A stretch of 31,301 bases of DNA, taken from Ruminococcus sp. (GTDB lineage Bacteria > Bacillota > Clostridia > Oscillospirales > Ruminococcaceae). The first letter of the stretch is position 1, and every line of letters begins with the position of its first letter. The notes under the pieces are model-generated. The model did no database searches. It was not told the DNA's origin and saw nothing but the letters and a program-made list of their open reading frames with translations. The stretch lies in the NCBI GenBank assembly GCA_029063695.1, contig JAIDNR010000355.1, forward strand, positions 1 to 31,301, read 5' to 3'. This document shows, piece by piece, positions 22,184 through 30,609 of this stretch. Position numbers and translations under genes: made by a program.

Positions 22184-23578
22184 ATGGTTTTCAGCAGTCT
22201 GGAGTTTATTTTTATATTTCTCCCTGCATTTCTTATTGTATATGGATTTATGCCGTTCAAATATAAAAATGCAGTAATCTTTCTGGGAAGTATCGTTTTC
22301 TACTGTATGGGTGTACTGGAATATCCTGTCTATATCGTGCTTTTCCTGCTTACGATACTTTTCAATTTCATAATCGGCGAATTTATTTCAGTATTTCGAC
22401 GAGCCTCGAAAGTGTGGCTTGCAATCGGAATAGTGTTTAACTTCTGGTGGCTGATTTTCTTTAAGTATACAGGCTTTGCATTTGAAAATATCAATGGGAT
22501 TTTCGGTGCGGATTTGCCGTTGAAAAATATAATACTTCCTATCGGAATAAGTTTCTATACATTTCAGAATGTTTCTTATATAATTGATGTATACAGAAAA
22601 AAAGCACAGGCAGAAACAAGTATCATGAATTACGGTGCATATATAAGTATGTTTCCACAGCTTATAGCGGGTCCGATTGTTACATATTCGACAGTTGCCG
22701 AACAACTGAGAAATCGTACTCATTCCATAGAAAAAGTTGAAAATGGACTGAAAACATTTACTATAGGTCTCGGTCTCAAAGTAATACTTGCAAATCAGAT
22801 TGGCGGTCTATGGGGAGATATTTCCATGATTGGCTATGAAAGTATTTCAACTCCGCTTGCATGGCTCGGTATAATTGCGTATTCATTTCAGATTTATTTT
22901 GATTTCTGGGGATATTCTCTTATGGCTGTAGGTCTCGGCAAAATTATGGGATTTGACATTCCAAAAAACTTTGACTACCCATATACTTCCGTATCAATGA
23001 CTGAGTTCTGGCGACGCTGGCATATAACTCTCGGTACTTGGTTCAAGGATTATATTTATTTTCCTCTCGGCGGAAGCAGGACAACCATTCTGAAAACTGT
23101 CCGAAATTCATTTGTTGTCTGGGCTTTCACGGGCTTATGGCACGGTGCAAGCTGGAATTTCATTATCTGGGGACTTGCTCTTTTCGGAATACTCATGCTT
23201 GAAAAATTTGGCAAGGTAAAGAACTTTATGGAAAAGTACAGAATAGTCGGTCATATATATATGATTATTCTTATTCCTCTTTCATGGCTGTTGTTTGCAA
23301 TTACCGATTTCAGTCAGCTTGGTGAATATTTCCTGAGACTTATTCATGTCAGCTCTGATAAAGGAGTTGTATTTGAACAGGATTATATAAAATATCTTGG
23401 GATTTACGGCAAATATTTTATTGCAGGAATACTCTTTTCAACAAAATTACCGGAGTTTATATATAAAAAGATAAAAGACTCCTATATATGTGTTGTCTTA
23501 CTTCTGGCAGTATTCTGGTTTTCGGTTTACTGTATGTATCAGGGTATGGACGACCCTTTCCTTTACTGGAGATTTTGA
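22184..23578 (+). CDS. MBOAT family membrane O-acyltransferase (AlgI/DltB-like)
   Basis: A 464-residue polytopic membrane protein. The MBOAT core shows TEFWRRWHITLGTWFKDYIY (His280) and GLWHGASWNFIIWG (His320, the conserved histidine of the family), with about ten hydrophobic segments. AlgI and DltB-type members move acyl groups across the membrane for transfer to extracellular polymers (polysaccharide, teichoic acid or peptidoglycan). The next gene encodes a membrane-anchored SGNH hydrolase-like protein, the usual partner that completes acyl transfer outside. AAAGGGTGAT precedes the ATG. Which polymer is modified cannot be told; the C-terminal half ends in a membrane helix (LLAVFWFSVYC). Confidence 0.95.
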   Translation: MVFSSLEFIFIFLPAFLIVYGFMPFKYKNAVIFLGSIVFYCMGVLEYPVYIVLFLLTILFNFIIGEFISVFRRASKVWLAIGIVFNFWWLIFFKYTGFAFENINGIFGADLPLKNIILPIGISFYTFQNVSYIIDVYRKKAQAETSIMNYGAYISMFPQLIAGPIVTYSTVAEQLRNRTHSIEKVENGLKTFTIGLGLKVILANQIGGLWGDISMIGYESISTPLAWLGIIAYSFQIYFDFWGYSLMAVGLGKIMGFDIPKNFDYPYTSVSMTEFWRRWHITLGTWFKDYIYFPLGGSRTTILKTVRNSFVVWAFTGLWHGASWNFIIWGLALFGILMLEKFGKVKNFMEKYRIVGHIYMIILIPLSWLLFAITDFSQLGEYFLRLIHVSSDKGVVFEQDYIKYLGIYGKYFIAGILFSTKLPEFIYKKIKDSYICVVLLLAVFWFSVYCMYQGMDDPFLYWRF

Positions 23579-23626
23579 TTTGATGTGTGTAAAACAAAAT
23601 AAAAATAAAAAAGGAGACATAATATT

Positions 23627-24439
23627 ATGAAAAAATTCAAGAAATCCGCCTACACTCTTATTCTCATGGCAACCTGCTTTGTTGCATCGCCCTTTATCGT
23701 TCATAAGATATGGAAATCAAGTTCCGATGTAAAAAAGCCTATAAGCAATACGCCTGTATCTGCTGATAGTACACCCGATTCACCCGAAACATCATCATCT
23801 TCCGATGATGATAATGATGTACAGCCTGCTACAGATGCACCTGTAGAATCAGAAATTTTGTTTACTACAAGTGATGTTTCTTATTTTGATGACGCACTTT
23901 TTATTGGTGATTCACGTACAGTCGGTATAAAGGAATACGGTACATTCAAAAATTCCGATTACTTCTGTTCTGTCGGAATGTCCGCATACAAAATCGATGA
24001 AGAAGAAATAAATGATATGACTTTCGACAATGCTATTGACAAAAAGCAGTACGGCAAAGTGTACATAATGCTTGGAATAAATGAAGTCGGCAACGATTCA
24101 GAAGTAACACTTACTTCATACAGAGCGATTGTAGAGAAAATCAAAGTACATCAGCCTGATGCCATAATATATATTCAGGGAAATCTTCACGTTTCGGCAT
24201 CTGCTGAAAGCGATACGATAAATAACAATGCTCTTGATTATCTCAACAGTCGACTTGCTTCTCTCGCCGACAATAAGAAAGTATTCTACATAGATATAAA
24301 TGAGGTCTATGACGATGAAAACGGCTGTTTAATGGAATCATATACTTCAGACGGCATTCACCCTCTTGCAATGTACTATACAAAATGGTGCGAATGGCTC
24401 TGCACTAAAACAATAGTACAGGGAGAAACAACAGAATAA
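23627..24439 (+). CDS. Membrane-anchored SGNH hydrolase-like acyltransferase partner
   Basis: A 270-residue protein with an N-terminal membrane anchor or uncleaved signal (about residues 7-26), a Ser/Asp/Pro-rich linker (about 33-75) and an SGNH domain. Block I is LFIGDSRTVG with Ser96, block III is MLGINEVGND, and the final Asp242 and His245 lie in TSDGIHPL. Such proteins act beside an MBOAT transporter to place acetyl or other acyl groups on extracellular polymers (compare the PatA/PatB and AlgI/AlgX/AlgJ arrangements). AAGGAG at 23611-23616 precedes the ATG by 10 bases; the gap from the MBOAT gene is 48 bases. No dockerin is present, unlike the other SGNH protein in this window. Confidence 0.92.
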   Translation: MKKFKKSAYTLILMATCFVASPFIVHKIWKSSSDVKKPISNTPVSADSTPDSPETSSSSDDDNDVQPATDAPVESEILFTTSDVSYFDDALFIGDSRTVGIKEYGTFKNSDYFCSVGMSAYKIDEEEINDMTFDNAIDKKQYGKVYIMLGINEVGNDSEVTLTSYRAIVEKIKVHQPDAIIYIQGNLHVSASAESDTINNNALDYLNSRLASLADNKKVFYIDINEVYDDENGCLMESYTSDGIHPLAMYYTKWCEWLCTKTIVQGETTE

Positions 24440-24500
24440 CGCATAAAACTTAGCCTGAAATGTGAATATTGATAAATCAGATTTGTATGGAGAGTTGATA

Positions 24501-25199
24501 ATGAAAAAAATATTACAGACTGACAGGCAATATAATGATAATCTTAATATGTATAACAAGCGGGAAGGACTTTCAGCATTATTGCTTTTCGTTATTATGT
24601 GTTTAGGTTATGCAATTTTAGGCTGCTTTGCGAAATATATTAAAGGCAGTATGATGACTTGTACCAATATTATTTTTAATACTGTTATTTCCGCAATTAC
24701 GATAATTCTCATCAAAATTAATAAGAGAAACATATCAACCATCGGCTTAAAGTCAGGCAAAGAAGTTTTAAGTATAGTAATAGGAGGAATATTTGCTGCA
24801 ATACTTTTTTATAATAATTGCTTGTCTCATTTGCTTGCTGGCAACAGGCTCTTGCCGGTAAAGAAAATTATTCCGCTTGTCATATCTTTTTTATCGGTAG
24901 CAGTATGTGAGGAATTTGTTTTTCGTGGTTATATTGATACAAGAATTTACAGTCTGGTTAAGCACAAAAGCATAGCAGTTATTCTGACAGGCATATTATT
25001 TATACTCATGCACTATCCTTATCGAATGCTTGCTTATGGAATGACTTTAAGCGATTTTTTCGGAAATGTTGGCTGGATAATCAATTTATTTGTTACACAT
25101 ATTGTTCTTAGTATGATTTATATGAAAACAAATTCATTGTATGGTGCAATCATTCCACATTGGGTATCAAATTTAGCTTATGAGATAGTTGTCAGATAA
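24501..25199 (+). CDS. CPBP family intramembrane metalloprotease
   Basis: A 232-residue polytopic membrane protein. I start at the ATG at 24501 (GGAG at 24489-24492, 8 bases upstream) rather than an ATG 13 codons earlier. The Abi/CPBP signature is clear: EEFVFRG (Glu137, Glu138, Arg142), FILMH (His171) and PHWVSN (His220, Asn224). Members are prenyl-protease-like (Rce1-type) enzymes; in bacteria roles include bacteriocin self-immunity and signalling. No bacteriocin gene is visible nearby. It follows the MBOAT-SGNH genes after 61 bases and could be part of that transcript. Confidence 0.92.
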   Translation: MKKILQTDRQYNDNLNMYNKREGLSALLLFVIMCLGYAILGCFAKYIKGSMMTCTNIIFNTVISAITIILIKINKRNISTIGLKSGKEVLSIVIGGIFAAILFYNNCLSHLLAGNRLLPVKKIIPLVISFLSVAVCEEFVFRGYIDTRIYSLVKHKSIAVILTGILFILMHYPYRMLAYGMTLSDFFGNVGWIINLFVTHIVLSMIYMKTNSLYGAIIPHWVSNLAYEIVVR

Positions 25200-25236
25200 A
25201 TTCAGATTTTTTGTGCTGATAAAATAAATACAAATA

Positions 25237-25279
25237 AACGCCATAATATTTATGATTTTTTCATAAATATTATGGCGTT
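25237..25279. terminator. Perfect 19-bp hairpin between convergent genes
   Basis: AACGCCATAATATTTATGA (25237-25255) is followed, after TTTTT, by its exact reverse complement (25261-25279). It lies between the CPBP gene (plus) and ispE (minus). On the minus strand the stem is followed by a T-rich stretch. It probably terminates both convergent transcripts. Confidence 0.7.
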
Positions 25280-25323
25280 AAAATGTCTATATGGTTACTG
25301 CCCTGAAAAGACAGAGTTTCTGT

Positions 25324-26181
25324 TTAATCAAATATAATGAACGATTCGGGAACAGTTTCACAGATACATGAAAAATAGGCGATTTCCGTAAGCCAGTAAT
25401 GACATTTTTTTGCGGATTCCATATCGTTGAAAAGTCCGAAAACGGCAGAACCGCTTCCTGTCATGCAGGCGGTTTCCGCACCGAACATAAGCATTTTCTG
25501 CTTTATATCGTCAACTTCCTGGAGATTTACTGCATCTTCAAAGATATTACCTATATAATCAACAATATTTCCGTCGTTTTCTATTGCGTTAACCAGTTCT
25601 TTTACACGAACAGGAGCAGGATTTTCAAGAGCATCGATTTCCGCATAAGCTTTTGCAGTGGAAACACCCTCTTTTCCCTTTGCGATTACAAGTATTTTTC
25701 CCGAACAGTCAGCGATTTTACTGATTTTCTCTCCGATTCCTGTGACGTAAGCCGTACCGCCTGTAAGGAAAAAAGGTACATCTGCACCTAATTTTTCGGG
25801 GGCAGAAAAAGTTTTCCCTGTTAACTTATTCAGACAGAAAAGTACAGCCGCCGCATCGGTACTTCCGCCGCCCATTCCTGCCTGTGACGGTATCCCTTTT
25901 TTTATGTGGATTCTGCAACCTGTTTCAAGTCCGTTTTCATCAATGAACTTTCTTGCGGCTTTATGTGCGATATTTCTTTCGTCGCACGGTATATTATCAT
26001 CAAATGCGAATGTATCAAGCGATTCACAGGTAAGTTCAATACCGCTTTCCATCAGTTCAACAGTGACTTCATCATAAAGTCCGACCGTCTGAAATACGCT
26101 TTCGATTTCATGATAGCCGTTCGGAAGTCTGCCTGTCACATCAAGTGCAAGATTTATCTTTGCGGCAGTCTTAACCCTCAT
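25324..26181 (-). CDS. ispE: 4-diphosphocytidyl-2-C-methyl-D-erythritol kinase
   Basis: A 285-residue GHMP kinase of the MEP isoprenoid pathway; it phosphorylates the 2-hydroxyl of CDP-methylerythritol with ATP. The N-terminus TAAKINLALDVTGRLPNGYH and the ATP loop PSQAGMGGGSTDAAAV are diagnostic, and TGSGSAVFGLF is the third GHMP motif. The helix between LNKL and GADVPFFL looks about six residues shorter than usual, a small internal deletion that keeps all motifs. The start overlaps the end of the aminotransferase gene by 11 bases, and its GGAGG ribosome site lies within that gene. Confidence 0.95.
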   Translation of the reverse strand: MRVKTAAKINLALDVTGRLPNGYHEIESVFQTVGLYDEVTVELMESGIELTCESLDTFAFDDNIPCDERNIAHKAARKFIDENGLETGCRIHIKKGIPSQAGMGGGSTDAAAVLFCLNKLTGKTFSAPEKLGADVPFFLTGGTAYVTGIGEKISKIADCSGKILVIAKGKEGVSTAKAYAEIDALENPAPVRVKELVNAIENDGNIVDYIGNIFEDAVNLQEVDDIKQKMLMFGAETACMTGSGSAVFGLFNDMESAKKCHYWLTEIAYFSCICETVPESFIIFD

Positions 26182-27358
26182 TTTTTTCAGCCTCCAGACG
26201 TTTCAGGAAATCCTCGATACGGCTCATAGCCTCCATGAGATGTTTGAGTGAATAAGCATAAGAAATACGGATATATCCCTCACCCGAATCGCCGAAAGCA
26301 CTTCCCGGAACTACAGCGACTTTCTCCTCATAAAGCAGACGTTCGCAGAACTCCTCACTTGTAAGTCCTGTACTCTTTATACATGGGAATACATAGAATG
26401 CACCCTCGGGATTAAAGCATGAAAGTCCGATTCTGTTAAATTCGTTTACAAGATAGCGGCGGCGGACATTGTATTCATCTACCATTTTTACAACTTCACC
26501 GTCACAAGAAGTAAGAGCTTCAACAGCGGCATTCTGGCTTATATACGGACTGCACATAATGCCATACTGGTGAATCTTAAAAATCTGGGAAATAATCGGT
26601 GCAGGAGCAGCACAGTAACCAAGTCGCCAGCCTGTCATTGCATAAGCCTTTGAGAATCCGTTTACATAGATAGTGCGTTCACGCATACCGTCAAGTTCGA
26701 TGATTGAAAAATGTTTTCTGCCGTATGTAAGTTCGGAATAGATTTCGTCCGAGAGTACCATTATATTCGTATCTCTTAGAAATTCCGCAATCGGCTCTAA
26801 ATCTTCTCTTGTCATTATTGCACCTGTCGGATTATTCGGATAAGGCATAATTATCATCTTTGTCCGCTCAGTAACTTTGTCCTTGAAATCATCAACAGTA
26901 AGCTTGAAGTTATTTTCAATTTTAGTCGGCACGGGAACGGCAACACCGCCCATGAGTTCCACAAGAGGAGCATAGCAGACAAAGCAAGGTTCAACAATAA
27001 GAACTTCATCGCCGACATCAAGGATTCCACGAATGGCAAGGTCAATCGCCTCAGAACCGCCGACAGTCACAATTATTTCACTGCTTTCGTTATAGTGAAC
27101 ATTATGCTTTTTTTCGATTTTTTTTGAAATAGCTTCTCTGAGAGGGGCTATGCCGATATTAGCACCATAGACAATATGCTTGCGTTCAAGTACCTGTATA
27201 GCGGCTTTTCTTATTACCCAAGGAGTAGAGAAATCGGGTTCGCCTACTCCGAGAGAGATAACACCTTCCATAGTTGCGGCAATATCAAAGAATTTTCTTA
27301 TTCCTGACGGTTTTATGTTCTTGATTTTATGAGAAAGTACCTTATCATAATCTATCAT
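26171..27358 (-). CDS. Class I/II pyridoxal-phosphate aminotransferase
   Basis: A 395-residue fold-type I aminotransferase. Motifs seen are GVGEPDFSTP (substrate binding), YPNNPTGA (residues 173-180), SDEIYSEL and the pyridoxal-phosphate lysine Lys237 in NGFSKAYAMTGWRLGY. Substrate specificity (aspartate, aromatic or branched-chain amino acids) cannot be assigned from motifs alone. Its ATG shares one base with the stop (TGATG) of the upstream Lrp/AsnC gene, so translation is coupled; a Lrp-type regulator next to an aminotransferase suggests control by an amino acid. Confidence 0.92.
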   Translation of the reverse strand: MIDYDKVLSHKIKNIKPSGIRKFFDIAATMEGVISLGVGEPDFSTPWVIRKAAIQVLERKHIVYGANIGIAPLREAISKKIEKKHNVHYNESSEIIVTVGGSEAIDLAIRGILDVGDEVLIVEPCFVCYAPLVELMGGVAVPVPTKIENNFKLTVDDFKDKVTERTKMIIMPYPNNPTGAIMTREDLEPIAEFLRDTNIMVLSDEIYSELTYGRKHFSIIELDGMRERTIYVNGFSKAYAMTGWRLGYCAAPAPIISQIFKIHQYGIMCSPYISQNAAVEALTSCDGEVVKMVDEYNVRRRYLVNEFNRIGLSCFNPEGAFYVFPCIKSTGLTSEEFCERLLYEEKVAVVPGSAFGDSGEGYIRISYAYSLKHLMEAMSRIEDFLKRLEAEKNEG

Positions 27359-27837
27359 CAGCCTAACCCTCTTTCATCTGTTTCTTCATCATCAATGAAG
27401 ATACCTTTTTCCTTGTATTTTTTCAGAATGAAGTGTGTAGAAGTTGAAAGTATGCCGTCTATTGTGGCAAGTCTTTCAGAGACGAAAAATGCAACGTCTT
27501 TAAGATTATTTCCCTTGACTTCAACGGACAAATCGTATGCACCTGATGACATAAGGCTTACACTTTCAACTTCATCATACATCATGATAGTTTTTGCAAT
27601 ATCATCAAATCCGCAGTCACGCTGAGGAGTAACTTTAAGTTCGATTGTGGCATATACTGCTGAACTGTCAAATTTTTCATCGTCAACAATAACGCTGTAA
27701 CCACGTATAATGCCTTCTTCTTCAAGCATATGGATTTCCGCCGCTGCCTGTTCGGGAGAGATACCGAGCATTTCTCCCATAGCTGTATTTGAAATACGGG
27801 CATTCTGCTGTAAGATTCTGATAATTTCGTTTTTCAT
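27358..27837 (-). CDS. Lrp/AsnC family transcription regulator
   Basis: A 159-residue regulator. The N-terminus holds a winged helix-turn-helix (QNARISNTAMGEMLGIS then QAAAEIHMLEEEGIIRGY). The C-terminus is a RAM ligand-binding domain of alternating strands and helices (VESVSLMSSGAYDLSVEVKG). Such proteins sense amino acids and control their metabolism. AAAGG lies about 10 bases before the ATG. It is fused by overlap to an aminotransferase gene, a likely target. Confidence 0.92.
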   Translation of the reverse strand: MKNEIIRILQQNARISNTAMGEMLGISPEQAAAEIHMLEEEGIIRGYSVIVDDEKFDSSAVYATIELKVTPQRDCGFDDIAKTIMMYDEVESVSLMSSGAYDLSVEVKGNNLKDVAFFVSERLATIDGILSTSTHFILKKYKEKGIFIDDEETDERGLG

Positions 27838-27859
27838 TTAATCAAATCCTTTCATTGAA

Positions 27860-28711
27860 TTATATATCTAAAAAATGCGGTGTGCGTTTTTTGAAATAAC
27901 AGATACGGTCAAAACCTGCCGACTTTGCAATCTCAATTCCTGTTGATACGTCCGCACCCAAATCCTCAACAGTATGGGCATCAGAGCCGATTGAAAGTAC
28001 TTTACCGCCCATATCACGGAAAAGTCTGACATATTCAAGAGACGGGAACGTACTTCCAACGCCTTGTCTTATTCCCGATGTATTTATCTCAATTCCTTTA
28101 TCTTTTTGTGCGAGTTCATGGAAACTTTCTGCGATTATCTCATCAAATCTGCTCAAATCGGGATTTATGCCATTACGCATTTTCATATAGCGTATGCAGT
28201 ATGTAATATGACCTAAAACATCGAATTTTCCCCATTTGCAGAGTTCGTATATTTCCGTGAAATATCTTTCGAGAAGATTATATATTTCGTTCATAGTCAT
28301 ATTTTTATAGTTTATATAGTAAAAGTCCTGTTCGTTTTTTATCTGATGTACGGACGCTATAATAAAATCAAGTCGTGGGTCACCTGCAATTTTTTCGGCG
28401 ACTTCAATATCAAGCATCGCCTGACCCATTTCAGTACCGCATATAAGATTGAAGCCCGTGTATTTTTCTTTGAGTGCAGTAACGGCGGAAACAGATGATT
28501 CAAAATCCCTGCTGTAGTTGAAATAATTATGAGCAAATACAGCTTCTTCCGCACTGTAATGCTCCTCAGGATACCAGAAATTGCATTCGCAGTGGTCTGT
28601 TACGGCATAAGCCGAAAGATTGAGTTCCTTTGCACGTTCAATCATCTGTATAATATCGGCATCGGAATCCATAGAATATTGCGTATGCGTGTGGCAGTCA
28701 ATAAGATTCAT
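27860..28711 (-). CDS. PHP-family phosphatase, histidinol-phosphatase like
   Basis: A 283-residue PHP-domain protein. Metal ligands appear as DCHTHTQYSMD near the start, VTDHCE (about 40-45), a Glu in CGTEMGQ, ASVHQI and IGSDAHTVEDLG near the end. The overall shape is that of HisK-type histidinol-phosphatases, which make histidinol from histidinol phosphate, but no other histidine gene is nearby, so the substrate is uncertain. A GGGAGG ribosome site lies 9 bases before the ATG. It stands 22 bases before the Lrp gene and may head that operon. Confidence 0.85.
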   Translation of the reverse strand: MNLIDCHTHTQYSMDSDADIIQMIERAKELNLSAYAVTDHCECNFWYPEEHYSAEEAVFAHNYFNYSRDFESSVSAVTALKEKYTGFNLICGTEMGQAMLDIEVAEKIAGDPRLDFIIASVHQIKNEQDFYYINYKNMTMNEIYNLLERYFTEIYELCKWGKFDVLGHITYCIRYMKMRNGINPDLSRFDEIIAESFHELAQKDKGIEINTSGIRQGVGSTFPSLEYVRLFRDMGGKVLSIGSDAHTVEDLGADVSTGIEIAKSAGFDRICYFKKRTPHFLDI

Positions 28712-28745
28712 TAAAATCAGCCTCCCTGAATATAGATTAACTTAT

Positions 28746-28774
28746 ATTATAGCACAAAATTAATAATATTTCTA
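28746..28774 (-). promoter_or_regulatory. Promoter of the PHP gene
   Basis: On the minus strand TAGAAA (28774-28769) and TGCTATAAT (extended -10, TATAAT at 28751-28746) with 17 bases between. The extended TGn element compensates for the weak -35 box. Confidence 0.7.
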
Positions 28775-28843
28775 TAGTTTAGGACAAAAAAATGTAGTTA
28801 AAAAATAAAATTAATAATAGGTCTTTATTTTTTTGGAAATGTA

Positions 28844-28852
28844 TGCTATAAT
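28844..28852 (+). promoter_or_regulatory. Extended -10 promoter of the ACT-UPF0210 operon
   Basis: TGCTATAAT at 28844-28852 is a perfect extended -10 element. The -35 region (TTTATT, 28824-28829) is weak. It lies 32 bases before the ACT gene and is divergent from the PHP promoter. Confidence 0.7.
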
Positions 28853-28884
28853 TAGGATATATATTTTTCTCAGGAGGTAAATTT

Positions 28885-29154
28885 ATGAGAGCTGTTGTAA
28901 CTGTAATTGGTAAGGATAACGTGGGTATTCTCCACAAGGTAAGCGGAATATGTGCTGAAATGGGCGTTAATGTCATTGAGGTAACACAGAGCGTTTTACA
29001 GGATATGTTTGCTATGATTATGCTTGTTGATATAACCGATATGAACAAGGACTTTTCACAGCTTGTTGATGACATGACAAATCTTGGTGAAAAACTCGGA
29101 CTTTCAATTCACACAATGCACGAGGATATTTTCAATTCTATGCACAATATATAA
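28885..29154 (+). CDS. ACT domain protein (UPF0237 family)
   Basis: An 89-residue protein that is a single ACT domain: RAVVTVIGKDNVGILHKVSG shows the ACT start, with the ligand-binding glycine turn, and SLGIHT-like strands follow. ACT domains bind amino acids or other small ligands as regulators. This family is nearly always beside a UPF0210 gene, as here (24-base gap). A strong AGGAGG lies 8 bases before the ATG. Confidence 0.93.
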   Translation: MRAVVTVIGKDNVGILHKVSGICAEMGVNVIEVTQSVLQDMFAMIMLVDITDMNKDFSQLVDDMTNLGEKLGLSIHTMHEDIFNSMHNI

Positions 29155-29178
29155 CATATAACAGAAAGGAAATAATTC

Positions 29179-30537
29179 ATGCTTAATGTTTATAATATTC
29201 TTGAAACTATCAGAATGATTCAGGACGAATGCCTTGACATCAGAACAATAACAATGGGTATATCACTTCTTGACTGCATTGATACTGATATTGATAAGGC
29301 TTGTGAAAAAGTCTACAATAAGGTTGTATCAAAGGCAGGAAATCTTGTATCTGTCGGTCAGCGTATTGAAAAAGAGTACGGCATACCGATAGTAAACAAG
29401 CGGATTTCTGTAACTCCCATCGCAATGCTTGCGGCGGCTTGTCCGAATGAGAATCCCGTGAAGTTTGCTAAGGCACTCCAGCGTGCTGCTGATACCTGTG
29501 GAGTTAATTTCATAGGTGGATATTCCGCACTTGTACACAAGGGATTTTCGGCAGGTGACGAGGCACTGATTAAGTCTATTCCCGAAGCACTTGATATAAC
29601 GCAGAATATATGTTCTTCTGTGAATATCGGTTCAACGAAATCGGGTATCAACATGGATGCTGTAAAACTTATGGGACAGATTGTAAAAGAAACTGCTGAA
29701 CGTACAGCAGACCGTGACTGTATCGGTGCGGCAAAGCTTGTAATATTCTGCAATGCCGTTGAGGATAATCCTTTCATGGCAGGTGCTTTTCACGGAGTAG
29801 GTGAGCCTGACTGTGAAATTCATGTAGGTGTATCGGGACCGGGCGTTGTCCGTTCAGCACTTGCAAAGTACCCTGATGCTTCAATCAACGAACTTGCAGA
29901 TATTATCAAGAAAACCGCATTCAAAATCACACGTATGGGACAGCTTGTCGGTGCAAGGGCATCTGAACTGCTGGGAGTACCTTTTGGCATTGTCGATTTA
30001 TCACTTGCTCCTACGCCTGCAATCGGAGACAGTGTTGCACATATTCTTGAGGAAATGGGACTTGAAATGTGCGGTACTCACGGTACCACAGCCTGCCTTG
30101 CTATGCTGAATGATGCAGTTAAGAAAGGCGGTGTAATGGCATCGTCAACAGTCGGCGGACTTTCGGGAGCATTCATTCCCGTTTCGGAAGATGCAGGCAT
30201 GATTGATGCAGCTGTTGCAGGTGTACTCAGTCTTGAAAAACTGGAAGCGATGACTGCTGTATGTTCTGTCGGACTTGATATGATAGTAGTTCCGGGCGAA
30301 ATTTCACCTGAGACTATTTCCGCTATTATCGCTGATGAAGCCGCTATTGGTATGGTAAATACAAAAACCACAGCAGTTCGTCTTATACCTGCAATCGGTA
30401 AAAAAGAGGGCGAAATGCTTGAGTTCGGCGGACTTCTCGGAAGCGGTCCTGTTATGCCTGTTAAGGAGAAATCAGCCGCTAAATTCATTAATCGTGGCGG
30501 ACGTATTCCTGCACCTATGCACAGCCTTAAAAACTAA
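29179..30537 (+). CDS. UPF0210 (DUF711, PFL-fold) protein
   Basis: A 452-residue cytosolic protein of the UPF0210 family. Typical stretches seen are ILETIRMIQDECLDIRTITM at the N-terminus, VSVGQRIEKEYGIPIVNKRI and a glycine-rich end (GGLLGSGPVMPVKEKS then FINRGGRIPAPMHSLKN). The family has a fold related to pyruvate-formate-lyase-type barrels but no glycyl-radical signature, and its reaction is unknown. It is paired with an ACT-domain gene that presumably regulates it. AGAAAGGA precedes the ATG. A terminator follows. Confidence 0.95.
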   Translation: MLNVYNILETIRMIQDECLDIRTITMGISLLDCIDTDIDKACEKVYNKVVSKAGNLVSVGQRIEKEYGIPIVNKRISVTPIAMLAAACPNENPVKFAKALQRAADTCGVNFIGGYSALVHKGFSAGDEALIKSIPEALDITQNICSSVNIGSTKSGINMDAVKLMGQIVKETAERTADRDCIGAAKLVIFCNAVEDNPFMAGAFHGVGEPDCEIHVGVSGPGVVRSALAKYPDASINELADIIKKTAFKITRMGQLVGARASELLGVPFGIVDLSLAPTPAIGDSVAHILEEMGLEMCGTHGTTACLAMLNDAVKKGGVMASSTVGGLSGAFIPVSEDAGMIDAAVAGVLSLEKLEAMTAVCSVGLDMIVVPGEISPETISAIIADEAAIGMVNTKTTAVRLIPAIGKKEGEMLEFGGLLGSGPVMPVKEKSAAKFINRGGRIPAPMHSLKN

Positions 30538-30545
30538 GTTCTTAT

Positions 30546-30590
30546 TCCGGTTTATTTTTGAATTATATCCAATAATAAACCGGATTTTTA
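30546..30590 (+). terminator. Rho-independent terminator after UPF0210 gene
   Basis: TCCGGTTTATT (30546-30556) pairs with AATAAACCGGA (30574-30584), a perfect 11-bp stem with a 17-base loop, followed by TTTTTAA. Confidence 0.85.
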
Positions 30591-30609
30591 ATGTATGGGA
30601 GAATATTAT

